Shown piece after piece: positions 41,201 to 53,901 of a stretch of DNA of 64,000 nt. The notes under the pieces were generated by a model. It saw nothing but the letters and a program-made list of their open reading frames with translations, made no database searches and was not told where the DNA came from. Every line of letters starts with the position of its first letter. Position 1 is the first letter of the stretch. The stretch comes from Theropithecus gelada (taxonomy: Eukaryota; Chordata; Mammalia; Primates; Cercopithecidae). The DNA lies in contig NC_037674.1 in NCBI RefSeq assembly GCF_003255815.1, positions 25,921,830-25,985,829 on the forward strand. The letters run 5' to 3'. The position numbers and the translations under genes were made by a program.

Positions 41201-44200
41201 ATTAGTTGAACTTCTAACATGGATTTTTATTCATTTTAAAAACATATATTTCTGATTCCAAATGAGACATTAAAATAGAAATTAATGACAGTCTTGGCCA
41301 GGTGCAGTGGCTCATGCCTGTAATCCCAGCACTTCAGGAGGCCAAAGCAGGCAGATCACAAGGTCAGGAGATCCAGACCAACCTGCTAACACGGTGAAAC
41401 CCTGTCTCTACTAAAAATACAAAAAATTAGCCAGGCGTGGTGGCACAGGCCTGTAGTCCCAGCTACTCGGGAGACTGAGGCAGGAGAATCACCTGAACCC
41501 AGGAGGCAGAGGCTGCAGTGAGCCAAGATCATGCCACTGTACTCCAGTCCGGGGACAGAGTGAGACTCCATCACACAAATAAATAAATAAATAAATAAAA
41601 TTAATGACTTTCTCAAACACCATATGAAAGGTTTGTAAAAAAGAAAAAAGAAATGGCTCATGTCTGTAATCCTAGCACTTTGGAAGGCCAAGACAGGCAG
41701 ATCATGAGGTCAGGAGATGGAGACCATCCTGGCTAACTTGGTGAAACTCCATTTATACTAAAAATACAAAAAAGTAGCCAGGCATAGTGGCAAGCGCCTG
41801 AAGTCCCAGCTACTCGGGAGGCTGAGGCAGGAGAATCGCTTGAACCCAGGAGGCGAAGGTTGCAGTGAGCCGAGATCGGGCTGCTGTACTCCAGCCTGGG
41901 CGACAGAGCAAGACCATCTCAAAAAAAAAAAAAAAAAAAGGACGGCTGGGTGCAGTGGCTCATGCCTGTAATTCCAGCACGTCAGGAGGCCAAGGCGGGC
42001 GGATCATGAGGTCAGGCGATCAAGAACAGTCTGGCCAACATAGTGAAACCCCCTCTCTACCAACAATACAAAAAATTAGCTGGGCATGGCGGCGAGTGCC
42101 TGTAATCCTAGCTACTCTGGAGCCTGGGGCACAAGAATCGCTTGAACCCAGGAGGCGGAGGTTGCAGTGAGCTGAGATCGGGCCACTGCACAACAGCCAG
42201 GGCAACAGTGCAAGACTCTTAACTCAAAAAAAAAAAATTAAAAATTAAAGAAGAAATTGATGACAGTATTACATAACTGGAACTGATCAATAAAATTCCA
42301 AGATCTCTAGAAGAGCAACAGAAAAAAATTAGTGAAGAATACAAATTTTTGCTTTTACAGTAACTTGTGGTGCACTGAGAAAAAGAAAAAAACAAAAGGT
42401 AGCTATAGGACTATAAACAATTCTTAACTTTTGTTTTTTGGGTTTTTTTTTGAGATGGAGTCTTGCTCTGTCACCCAGGCTGGAATTCAGTGACGTGATC
42501 TCAGCTCACTGCAGCCTCTGCCTACTGGACTCAAACAATTCTCCTGTCTCAGCCTCCCAAGAAGCTGGGACTACAAGCGCACACCACCATGCCCGGCTAA
42601 TTTTTGTATTTCTAGGAGAGACAGGGTTTCACCACATTGGTCAGGCTGGTCTAGCACTCCCGACCTCAGGTAATCTACCCACCTCGGCCGCTCAAAGTGC
42701 TGTGATTATAGGCGTGAGCCACCATGCCCAGCCCATTCTTAACTTTTAGCAAAAGCTTTGACTCCACCATAATCTATAAACACTGTTCTGTAGTTTCTAA
42801 ATTTCTATTTCACTTTGTCACAGAGCTCAACTTCTTGGGGTTCTTAGGTTACAAATTTTCCTTTATTTGAAATAAAAATGTACATGTTGAACCAGAAAAT
42901 TCAGACATAGTTAGAAAGAAAAATCAGTCCCAGGAATACAATTTTTAAGACACATTTAGCCAAACAGTGATACTCATTTTAAGCTGATTTATTTCTTTCA
43001 GTGATTTTTTTCCCTTTTAGTTTTCAATTTTGAATTTCACAGCCATGTATTGGACTAAATCACACATTAAGAATATTTATGGGCCAGGCGTAGTGGCTCA
43101 CGTCTGTAATCCCAGCACTTTGGGAAGCCGAGATGGGCAGATCATGAAGTCAGGAGATGAAGACCATCCTGGCTAACACAGTGAAACCCCATCTCTACTA
43201 AAAATACAAAAAATTAGCCAGGCATGGAGGCGGGTACCTGTAGTCCCAGCTACTCCGGAGGCTGAGGCAGGAGAATGGCGTGAACCTGGGAGACGGAGCT
43301 TGCAGTGAGCCAAGATCACGCCACTGTACTCCAGCCTGGGTGACAGAGCAAGACTCCGTCTCAAAAAACAAGTAAAGGAATATTTATTAATTCCTTGGGC
43401 TGAAATGGAATTGCAATAACAGAACTTCCAATGAACCTTTTTTGGTTTTAGCCTTGATAACCGAGTACCCAATTTTGACCTCTTTTCCTTGGTCTTATCA
43501 TTTTGTCTAAGATCAACCACTGTTGGTTGTTTCACATGTTATCTTGCTATGTAAGAAAAAGCACTTCAAAGAACATTCCACCTTCTTTGAATTTAGCTAT
43601 TAGTACAGCCCAGAACAATTTCAACAGTAACAAATTTATGAATTCACTTACTAGCATGAATTCTTTGCTGATTAATAGTTTTTTCAAGTTCTCTTCTCAG
43701 TCTGACTTCTGCCCCATACTTTCCGACAGTGCCATCATCCACCAATATGAAATGGGAATGTAGATTATTCAAAACATTCAACTTGCTCAGGGGGTTCAGT
43801 AAGGTTTGATAAGGAGCAACCACCTAAACAATAGCAAACAAAGGAGTTAGTGAGCAGGATTAAATACAATATGATGTAAAATAAATTTTGAAATAATCCG
43901 TAAAGACAAGTAAGAAGTAAAATTCTATTTTACATGCAGAAATACGAAATCACAGAGAATGTATCAAAAAGCATAAGCTTTTAAGCAGCTGAAGATTAAT
44001 CAATAATGGGTTGAAATATGTGATTACATTTGACCCATACTGCGGAATTACGTATTTCATCATCACACGCAAAGACAGAAGCAGTAAATAAGTAAATAGT
44101 GCAAAGAAACTATTATCAGATTAGTAAGTGAATAAACTACAATATATAAAAGATATTGTGGCCAGGCACAGTGACCCATGCCTGTAATCGCAGCACTTTG

Positions 44201-47200
44201 GGAGGCCGAGGCGGGTGGATTATCTGAGGTCAGGAGTTCAAGACCAGCCTGGCCAACATGGTGAAACCCCGTCTCCACTAAAACTACAAAAATTAGCCAG
44301 GCGTAGTGGCGGGTGCCTGTAATCCTAGCTACTCAGGAGGCTGAGGCAGGAGAATCACTTGAACCCAGAAGGTGGAGGCTGCAGTGAGCTGATTTCAGCC
44401 TGGGCAACAAGAGCAAAACTCCATCTCAAAAAAAAAAAAAAAAAGACACAGTAAAAAACAATAAAATGTCAGTCATATTTTAGCCATGAGTAGACTCTTT
44501 AAAACTGACATCAGAAATTTAATAACACTTGAAAGTGATCATTATAATTCAGTAATTGTATGTATGTATGTATGTATGCAAGCATGCATGTATGAGATGG
44601 AGTTATGTTTTGTCACCTAGGCTGGAATGCAGTGGGGCAATCTCGGCTCACTGCAACCTCTGCCTCCCAGTTTCAAGCAATTCTCCCGCCTCAGCCTCCC
44701 AAGTAGCTAGGTGGCAAAGACCACCACATCCAGTTAATTTTTGTATTTGTAGTAGAGATGGGGTTTCACCATGTTGGCCAGGCTGGTCTCGAACTCCTGA
44801 TCTCCAGCGATTGGCCCACCTCGGCCTCCAAAGTGCTGGGATTGTACGCATGAGCCACTGCACCCAGCCAGTAATTCTTTTTAACAGTCTTGATAAATAT
44901 CTATAACCAATTCACAAGTCTTTAACCTATTCAAACAAAACAGTAGGATTTAACTCCTATTCCCTATTCTTAGTGAGAATAAAATTAATTCTCATGTCAC
45001 ACAGTCATTAAAAATTTAATTACAAAGACTAGCATATATGGAAAATGTGAAATAATTTTATACATAAAAGACTGAAAGCAAAATGTGCCAACACTATAAC
45101 AGCATTTATATTTATGAACTTATTTATAGTTATGAATTATTTATCTTTATTCATTTTCAAAAAAATCAGAAGTAAACCTCAGGAAAATACCTTTTAAACT
45201 TAATTTGAAAAGTATAATATAATCATGAATATTTTAAACTGGCACTATTCTTACTATAATTTTGTTTATATATAATTTCAAACATAAGAAATTTTAAAAA
45301 TAATTCTTACATCTCTCCCAACAAGATCATTTCTGTTTTCAATCACTCCCCATGGAGCTATTCCGATAGTGCAAATCTTTCGAGATGATCTGGAAGCATG
45401 TTCTTTGAGGGCATCTCCAACATGTTTTGCCACACCTGCTCATAAAAAAAGTTTACTCATTTTGTTTTTTTATTTTCTTAAAGACAGGGTCACCCAGGAA
45501 ACAGTGCAGTGGTGCAATGACGGCTCACTGCAGCCTCAAACTCCTGGACTCAAGCGATCCTCCCTTGTGAGCCTCCCCAGTAGGTGGGACTACAGGTGCA
45601 TGCTAAGACAGTCGGCTAATTTTTTTTTTTTTTGGTAGAGACAGGCGGGTCTTGAACTCTTGGGCTCATGCCTCAGCCTCCCAAAGTTCTGGGATTACAG
45701 TCTTTATTGTGTTCAGAACAACCCTGTGCTCAATCTGTAACACTATAATATGTGATATATTTCTTTACACATACAAGATATAAGGCAACAAAGTCACAAC
45801 AAACTTAAAACAAGGTCATAGCCAAACCTACGAAAGAATACACAAGGACCAAAAAGGAACAAAAACCACTAAATCCCACAATATCAAATCACTACAAATG
45901 CCAGAAACACATACAACACTAACTTTTTTAATGTTAGTAGGTCTAGTCCATTTTTGCATTTCTCCTCTAAGTAACAGTAGGTTTTTTATTACTGCTCTAC
46001 ACATCATTTAGAAAAAATTAAGAATGCAGCTCCGTGGCACAGGACCATACGCAAAACACACACACACACACAATAAACAATGACGAAAGTCTACTTCGGT
46101 CAAAAATGAGAGAGAAAAGTATAAAAGGCAGTTCCAAAGAGCATATAACTCCTCATTATCACTTCTTTTTTTTTAGGGAGGGAGTCAGGGTCTCACTCTA
46201 TTGCCCAGGCTGGACTGTAGTGGTGTGATCATGGCTTGGCTCACTGCAACCTTGACCTCCTGGGCTCAAGTGATCCTCCCACCTCAGCCTCCCAAGTAGC
46301 TAGGATGGTAGGCACATACCACCATGCCTGGCTAATATTTTTTTTTTTTTTTTTTGTAGAAAATGTCTTACCATGTTGCCCAGGCTAGTTTTGAACTCCT
46401 AGACTCAAGTAATTCTCCCACCTCAGCCCCTCAAAGTGCTGGGATTATAGGCATGAACCACCATGCCTGGCCCATTATTACTTCTTATGGGCTGAATTGT
46501 GTCCCCTAACTCCCAATACCACAAAATATGACTGTGGTTGGAGACAGGGCCTTTATATATGTGATAATACCTCAAAATATTACTGTACTGGGAGGAAGAG
46601 GTTGCCGTGAGCCGAGACTGTGCCACTGCACTCCAGCCTGGCAACAAAGTGAGAGTCTGTCTCAAAAAATAAATAAATAAATAAAAAATAAAACACACTA
46701 AATAAAATTGGTATAATCATCACATTACCTGTGTTTACTCCTCCAGTTAAAATCCAGGCTCCGGTTGTAACTGCAGCTTTAATAAGACCTTTTCCAAGCA
46801 ACTGCTTGATTCGTGGGTGAAGCTCAAATTTCTGCATGCCCCCATGTACAGAGATAACAAGTTTGGGTAATTCCATTTGCCATTCTTTAAGCAGAAGTTG
46901 CAGAATGACTTCAGGTTTGGTGTCATATGACAGCCTAACATACTAGAAAAAGATTTTAAAAGGCCAAAATAATTGAACATGTTCACAGGTTTCATAATGT
47001 GACATTATACGACATTGGAAAATTTTATATGAACCAGATTATGTAAAAAGAGATTTCACAGGCCATTTTCAATATATTTATACTCCAAGGAATAAGCAAT
47101 AGCAAATGATTTTAAAGTTGAAAAAAATAATTCTGTGAGATCTTAAGAAACAGTAAAACTAACTTTTAAACATTTAGACACAAATGTTACTCTTTCCGTT

Positions 47201-50200
47201 TAAACTCAATTACCACTGACCCAATTTACCAAGGTACCTGCAGTATTTATTGCCTTCTTTAACTATGACTACACAGTGAGTGAGAAGCATTAAGACTGGC
47301 TTCAGAGGATCAGAAAAGGAAAAAAAGGGAATTATGGGAGAAAAAAATGGAGGCTTCTAAGGCTCTTGCTACGAAGAGAGGCAAATACTGATTATCTGTT
47401 TGAAAGTTTGGCAACGATCTAGTCCAAATAACGAATTGCGATTATGGAGTAAAATTTAAAAAGACACATTTAATATAGATGATTATTTTCTTCGCTGTAA
47501 TTAACTGGATTTGATCAGACTGAGAAATAATCAGAAAATCATAATCAACATTTCATGGTGTTCGGATGGATTCTCCAGTTTAATTTTTGAAAACATCTTT
47601 CTATAGAAAAATAGAAAAAAAAGGCTGGGCGTGATGGCTCACACCTGTAATCCCAGCACTTTGGGAGGCCGAGGCAGGCGGATCATGAGATCAGGAGATT
47701 GAGACCATCCTGGCTAGCACAGTGAAACCCCGTTTCTATTAAAAAATAGAAAAAATTAGCCAGGTGTGGTGGTGGGCGCCTGTGGTCCCAGCTACTTGGT
47801 AGGCTGAGACAGGAGAATGGCGTGAACCCGGGAGGCGGAACTTGCAGTGAGCCGAGATCGCACCACTACACTTCAGCCTGGGCAACAGAGCGAGACTCCG
47901 TCTCAAAAACAAAAAATAAAAAAAGAAAAAGAAAAATAGAAAAAAAAAGCTATCGCATGTGAAATAACTGCTTCTGGTTTGAAAGATTTTAAAAATTAAC
48001 TTCCTGTTTAAGTGATATCACAAGACATACTTGCTATACTCACATTAATTCATTCTCTTGGCCTCAAGCACATATATGAAGTAACTCATAAGAAACTTCA
48101 AATATTCAGACATTGAGACATTTAAAAATCATCTATAAGAAACCTTATTTGCAAAATGATGTATTTCCCATTCCTTTACAAAGACCAAACACCACTGAAA
48201 ATCTCAGTACTGACAAACAAATGAAGCCAAGAGGCCAGGCACAGTGGCTCACACCTGTAATCCCAGCACTTTGGGAGGCTGAGGCAGGTGGATCACCTGA
48301 GGTCAAGAGTTCGAGACCGGTCCGACCAACATGGTGAAACTCCATCTCTACTAAATACAAAAAATTAGCTAGGTGTGAGCGCTTGTAATCCCAGCTACTT
48401 GGGAGGCTGAGGCAAGAGAATCCCTTGAACCCGGGAGACAGAGCTTACAGGGAGCCGAGATTGCGCCATTGCACTCCAGCCTGGGCAACAAGAGTGAAAC
48501 TACGTCTCAAAACAAAAAAAAAGCAAAAGAAATGAAGCCAAAAAACTCCCAGAATTCCATAAAACTGAGTAGAAGACTCCGGAGTCCCTTAAGAATACTT
48601 TGGTTTTGTTTTGTTTTTTTTGAGACACGGTCAGGCTCTGTTGCCCAGGCTGGAGTGCAGTGGCGCCACCTCAGCTCACTGCAGCCTCTGCCTCCCAGGC
48701 TCAAGCCATCCTCCCACCTCAGCCTCCCAAGCAGCTGGGACTACAGACACACGGAACCTGGTTAATTTTTTTTTTTTGTAATTTTTAAAAAGACAAGGTT
48801 TCACCACCATGTTGCCCAGGCTGGTCTTGAACTCCTGGGCTCAAGTGATCTGCCCACCTCAGCCTGTCAAAGTACTGGGACTACAGACACATGGCACCTA
48901 GCATGGCTAATTTTTTTTGTATTTTTTGTAGACACAGGGTTTCACCATGTTGCCCAGGTTGGTCTTGAATTCCTGGGCTCAAGTGATCTGCCCGTCTCAG
49001 CCTCCCAAAGTGCTGGGATTACAGGCATAAGCTACCAAACCAGACAAAGAATGCTTTGTCAATAGGATTTGTTTTTGTTTTTGTTTTGTTTTGTTTTGTT
49101 TGACAGAGTCTCGCTCTGTCGCCCAGGCTGGAATGCCTTCTGGGTTCAAGAGATTCTCCTGCCTCAGCCTCCCAAGCAGAGTAGCTGGGATTACAGGTAC
49201 GCACCACTAGCCCCAGCTAATTTTTGTATTTTTAGTAGAGACAGGGTTTTGCCATGTTGGTCAGGCTGGTCTTGAACTCCTGACCTCAGGTGATCCATCC
49301 GCCTTGGCTTCCCAAAGTGCTGGAATTACAGGCATGAGCCACTGCGCCCAGCCAGATTTGTTCTATAGTAAGTCTTTCTGTATCAGTTTTGTTTAACTCA
49401 TTATTATATTTGGGCACATAAAGTAGTATTAGAGAAGTAGTCTAAAGTTAATGTTTTTAATACTATATTAGAAATAAATGAGAAATTCCACTTCCTACAA
49501 TGATAGGCTAGGTTGGTTTGGACCTACTCTGCTCCCAGGAACTAGAAGAACTAGAAAAAAGAACAACACCTGCATGAAGACATGAGCAGGTGGCCGAGCA
49601 TGGTGGCTCACACCTGTAATCCTAACACTTTGGGAGGAGGAGGCGGAGGCAGGTGGATCACTTGAGGTCAAGAGTTCCAGACCAGCCTGGTCAACATGGT
49701 GAAACCCTGTCTGTAATCCCAGCTACTCGGGAGGCTGAAGCAGGAGAATCTCTTGCTCTTGAACCCAGGAGGCGGAGGTTGCAGTGAGCTGAGATCGCGC
49801 CACTGCACTCCAGCTTGGGCAAAAAAAAGACACTAGCAGGGTACAAACGCAGTGAGAATTTGTAGGATCGGGATCCAGGAGAAAAGAAAAACTTAGAGAG
49901 ATGATAAGCTCACTGTTTGGCACAGTTTTTTCTCATCAGAACACGGAGGCAGGCAGAACAATGTAGAGGTTAAAATGGTTTTTGTTGTTATTTGTTTTAC
50001 AGGCAAGGTCTGGCTCTGTTGCCCAGGCTAGAGTTTGGTGACATGGTCCAGGGCTCACTGCAGCCTCGACTTCTTAGGCTCAAGTGATCCTCCTGCTTCA
50101 GCCTCCCAAATAGCTGGGACTACAGGCGTGTACCACCATGCCTAGCTAATATTTTTGAATTTCAGTACAGACAAGGTCTCACTATGTTGCCCAAGCTGGT

Positions 50201-51211
50201 CTCAAAGTCCTGGAACTCAAGTAATCCTCCTGTCTAGGCGTCCAAAAGTGCTGGGAGTACAGGCATGAGCCACCACGCCAAGGTTAAAATATTCAAATCT
50301 AAATAAATAATAACTATATTTTAGGGGTTTAAAATAAACAAAATTAAAATTTATGCTGACAAGAGCACGTAAATCTTAAGAGAAATAAATGCAGTTTCAA
50401 ATATTCCAAAGGTTCTTGCATTGTTGAAAAAGTGGTAAAGAACTAATTTATAGTACAGTCATGTGCCACACATTTTGATTAATGATGAACTGCATGCATA
50501 CATGCAGTGGTTCCATAATATTATACCATACTTCTGTACCTGTTTCTTGTTTAGATATATTTAAACACATATTTCCCACTGTGCTACACCTGCCTACCAT
50601 ATTTAGTACAATAACATACCATAGAGGTTTACAGCCTAAAAGCAATAGGCTATACCATATAGCCTAGGCATATAGTAGGCTATACCATCTAGGTCTGAAT
50701 ACACTCCATGGTCTCCATGGTGCTAGCATAACGAAATTGCTTAACACATCTCTGAGAACATAACCCCATTCTTAAGTGATGCATGACTGCACATAACAAG
50801 TTAAAAAAATGCATTTTGGCCGGGCACGGTGGCTCAAGCCTGTAATCCCAGCACTTTGGGAGGCCGAGACGGGCGGATCACGAGGTCAGGAGATCGAGAC
50901 CATCCTGGCTAACACGGCGAAACCCCGTCTCTACTAAAAAATACAAAAAAACTAGCCGGGCGAAGTGGCGGGCGCCTGTGGTCCCAGCTACTCGGGAGGC
51001 TGAGGCAGGAGAATGGCGTGAACCCGGGAGGCGGAGCTTGCAGTGAGCTGAGATCCGGCCACCGCACTCCAGCCTGGGCGACAGAGCCAGACTCAGTCTC
51101 AAAAAAAAAANNNNNNNNNNNNNNNNNNNNNNNNNNNNNNNNNNNNNNNNNNNNNNNNNNNNNNNNNNNNNNNNNNNNNNNNNNNNNNNNNNNNNNNNNN
51201 NNNNNNNNNNC

Positions 51212-51242
<31 letters not shown>

Positions 51243-53869
51243 CATTTTATCGTCCAGGCGCGGTGGCTCACACCTGTAATCCCAGCACTTTGGGAGGCCG
51301 AGGCGGGCGGATCACGAGGTCAGGAGATCGAGACCATTCTGGCTAACACGGTGAAACCTTGTCTCTACTAAAAATACACAAAATTAGCTGGGCGTGGTGG
51401 CGGGTGCCTGTAGTCCTAGCTCCTCAGGAGGCTGGGTCAGGAGAATGGCATGAACCCGGGAAGCGGAACTTGCAGTGAGCCAAGATCGCGCCACTGCACT
51501 CCAGCGTGGGCGACAGAGCGAGACTGTCTCAAAAAAAAAAAAAAAAAAAGCATTTATCACATTTATTACAGTATTATTTTTCTTTTTCCTTTTTTTGAGA
51601 CAGAGTCTCGCTCTGTCGCCCAGGTTGGAGTGCAGTTGCGTGATCTCGGCTCACTGCAACCTTCACTTCCAAAGTTTAGGTGATTATCCTGCTTCAGCCT
51701 CCCAAGTAGCTGGGACTACAGGCTCGTGCCACCATGCCCATCTAGTTTTTGTATTTTTAGTAGAGATGGGGTTTCACTATGTTCGCCAGGCTGATCTCGA
51801 ACTCCTGATCTCAGGTGATCCATCCACCTTGGCCTCCCAAGTGCTGGGATTTCAGGCATCAGCCACCATGCCTGACCTATAATATTCTTTTTCTAAAGAA
51901 CAGAAAAAGAGGCCGGGCGTGGTGGCTCATGCTTGTAATTCCAGCACTTTAGGAGGCCAAGGCAGGCGGATCACGAGGTCAGGAGATGGAGACCATCCTG
52001 GCTAACACAATGAAACCTCATCTCTACTAAAAACACAAAAAATTAGCTGGACGTGGTGGCATACACCTGTAGTCCCAGCTACTCTGGAGGCTGAGGCAGG
52101 TGAATCGCTTGAACTCAGGAGGCGGAGGTTGCAGTGAGCCGAGATCACACCACTGCACTCCAGCCTAGGCAAAAGAGTGAGACACCATCTCAAAAAAAAA
52201 AAAAAAAAAAGAATAGAAAAAGAACGTATAGTAGGCCTTTTGTATCCATGGGATTCACGTTTACGGTTTCAGTCAATGGTGAATCATATATATTCAAGAA
52301 AAAAAACTGAGCCTATACTAAACATGTATAGACTTTATTTACTTGTCATTATTCCTTAAACAATGCAATTAAACAACTATTTACGTTATCGTTATCGGGC
52401 ATTTTATTAATTTTTTTATTTTAAGTAGAGACAGAGTCTCACTATTTTGCCCAGGCTGGTCTCCAACTCCCAGCCTCACGCCATCCTCCCACCCTCTCAA
52501 GTGTTGGGATTATAGGCATGAGCCACTGTGCCTGGCCTATATTAGGTATTACAAGGAATCTAGAGATGATTTAAACTATATAAGAGGGTGTGCATAGATT
52601 ACATCCACATACTATGATGTCTGTAGACTTTGGTATCTGAGGGAAGTCCTGGAACCAAGGCCCCTGAAGGATGACTGTATAAATAATATGTTAATAAAGG
52701 AGTAAGAAAATAATAAAAAATACTTAATCCAAAATAATATAAGAAAAAAAACAGAACAAAGAAAAAAGTGAGACAAATAGATAATAACATAATGGTAAAT
52801 TTAAATTTAAATACACAGCAGATAACTTTTTTAAAAACAATCAAAAGAAACCTCTTAAACGTAAAAGGTTAAAACCAAAAAGGAAAAAAGATGGCTTAAC
52901 TATACTGATTCCAGAAAAAGCAAACCATGTCAAGAAAAATGACAAAAAACAAAATACATTTTATAATGATGAAAGGTTCAATCCACCAGAAAGATACAAT
53001 TCTGTATTTGTATGTACCTTTGTACTTTAAAATATGCAAACAAATTACTGAGACCAACTTTTTGTCAATGTTGCTACACAAATTGTGATATTTATTATTT
53101 AAATAACAACATAAATGAAGAAAAATTCAATATGTGACATACCTTAGCTCTGTAGGAATGAGAACCCCCTTGAAAATTTATGACTCCATAAGCATCCGTT
53201 GGGCTCTGTTCTGTATGCTTTTCCACAGACCATTCTTCTATTGCCTGATTAAAATGGTCACCCAATTTCACATCTGAGTATTTCATGGCAAGACTTGCAG
53301 TAAAACAAGCATGTTGCTTGACCAAGCGACCACAAAAACACCTAAAAGAAAAAGGTGAGATGATTAAAATACCTTTCAAAAAATTAGAGTTAATGAAAAA
53401 ATGAAATTAAAAATGAATGAACCGACAAATAGTATAAAAATAAGCTTTTTGATTTTAGGATATCTATATATTAATACCTTCATTATAGCACTGAAATAGC
53501 ATAATTAGTCTAAGATGAATTCATCATCTAAATTTAACGTGAGGCATCTACAAAACATGGTATAGGCATGTAACAGAATAGCATTTACACCGGGTGTGGC
53601 TCATGTGGGTAATTCCAGCACTGTGGGAGGCCAATGCTGGAGGACCTTGAGGTCAAAAGTTCAAGACCATCCTAAGAAACACGACAAGACCCTGACTTGA
53701 CAAAAAAGTTTTAAAAATCAGCCAAGTGTGGTGGCATACACCTGCAGTCCCAGCTACACAGGAGACCAAGGTGAGAGGCTTGCCTGAGCCCAGCAAGGAT
53801 GCAGTCAGCCTTGGTCACACCACTGTACTCCATCCTGGATGACAGAGCAAGCAAGACCCCAACTCAAAA

Positions 53870-53901
<32 letters not shown>

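Larger units (their letters stand above)
40817..43651 (-). other. TRPM7: TRPM7 intron 7
   Basis: A three-Alu cluster (41296-42238), an antisense Alu (42442-42733) and a sense Alu (43083-43372). 40817-41277 looks unique. Confidence 0.85.
43824..45310 (-). other. TRPM7: TRPM7 intron 6
   Basis: A sense Alu (44161-44444), a TGTA array and an antisense Alu (44593-44868). The last 440 nt before exon 6 look unique. Confidence 0.85.
45436..46728 (-). other. TRPM7: TRPM7 intron 5
   Basis: Two antisense Alus, a short old-repeat relic at 46484-46566 and an Alu 3' fragment near the exon 5 donor. 45701-46166 looks unique apart from a CA run at 46056-46072. Confidence 0.82.
46943..53142 (-). other. TRPM7: TRPM7 intron 4, with assembly gap
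   Basis: 6.2 kb dominated by Alus, with two Tigger-type transposon relics and the 100-N gap. 46943-47622 and 52681-53142 look unique. Confidence 0.82.
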
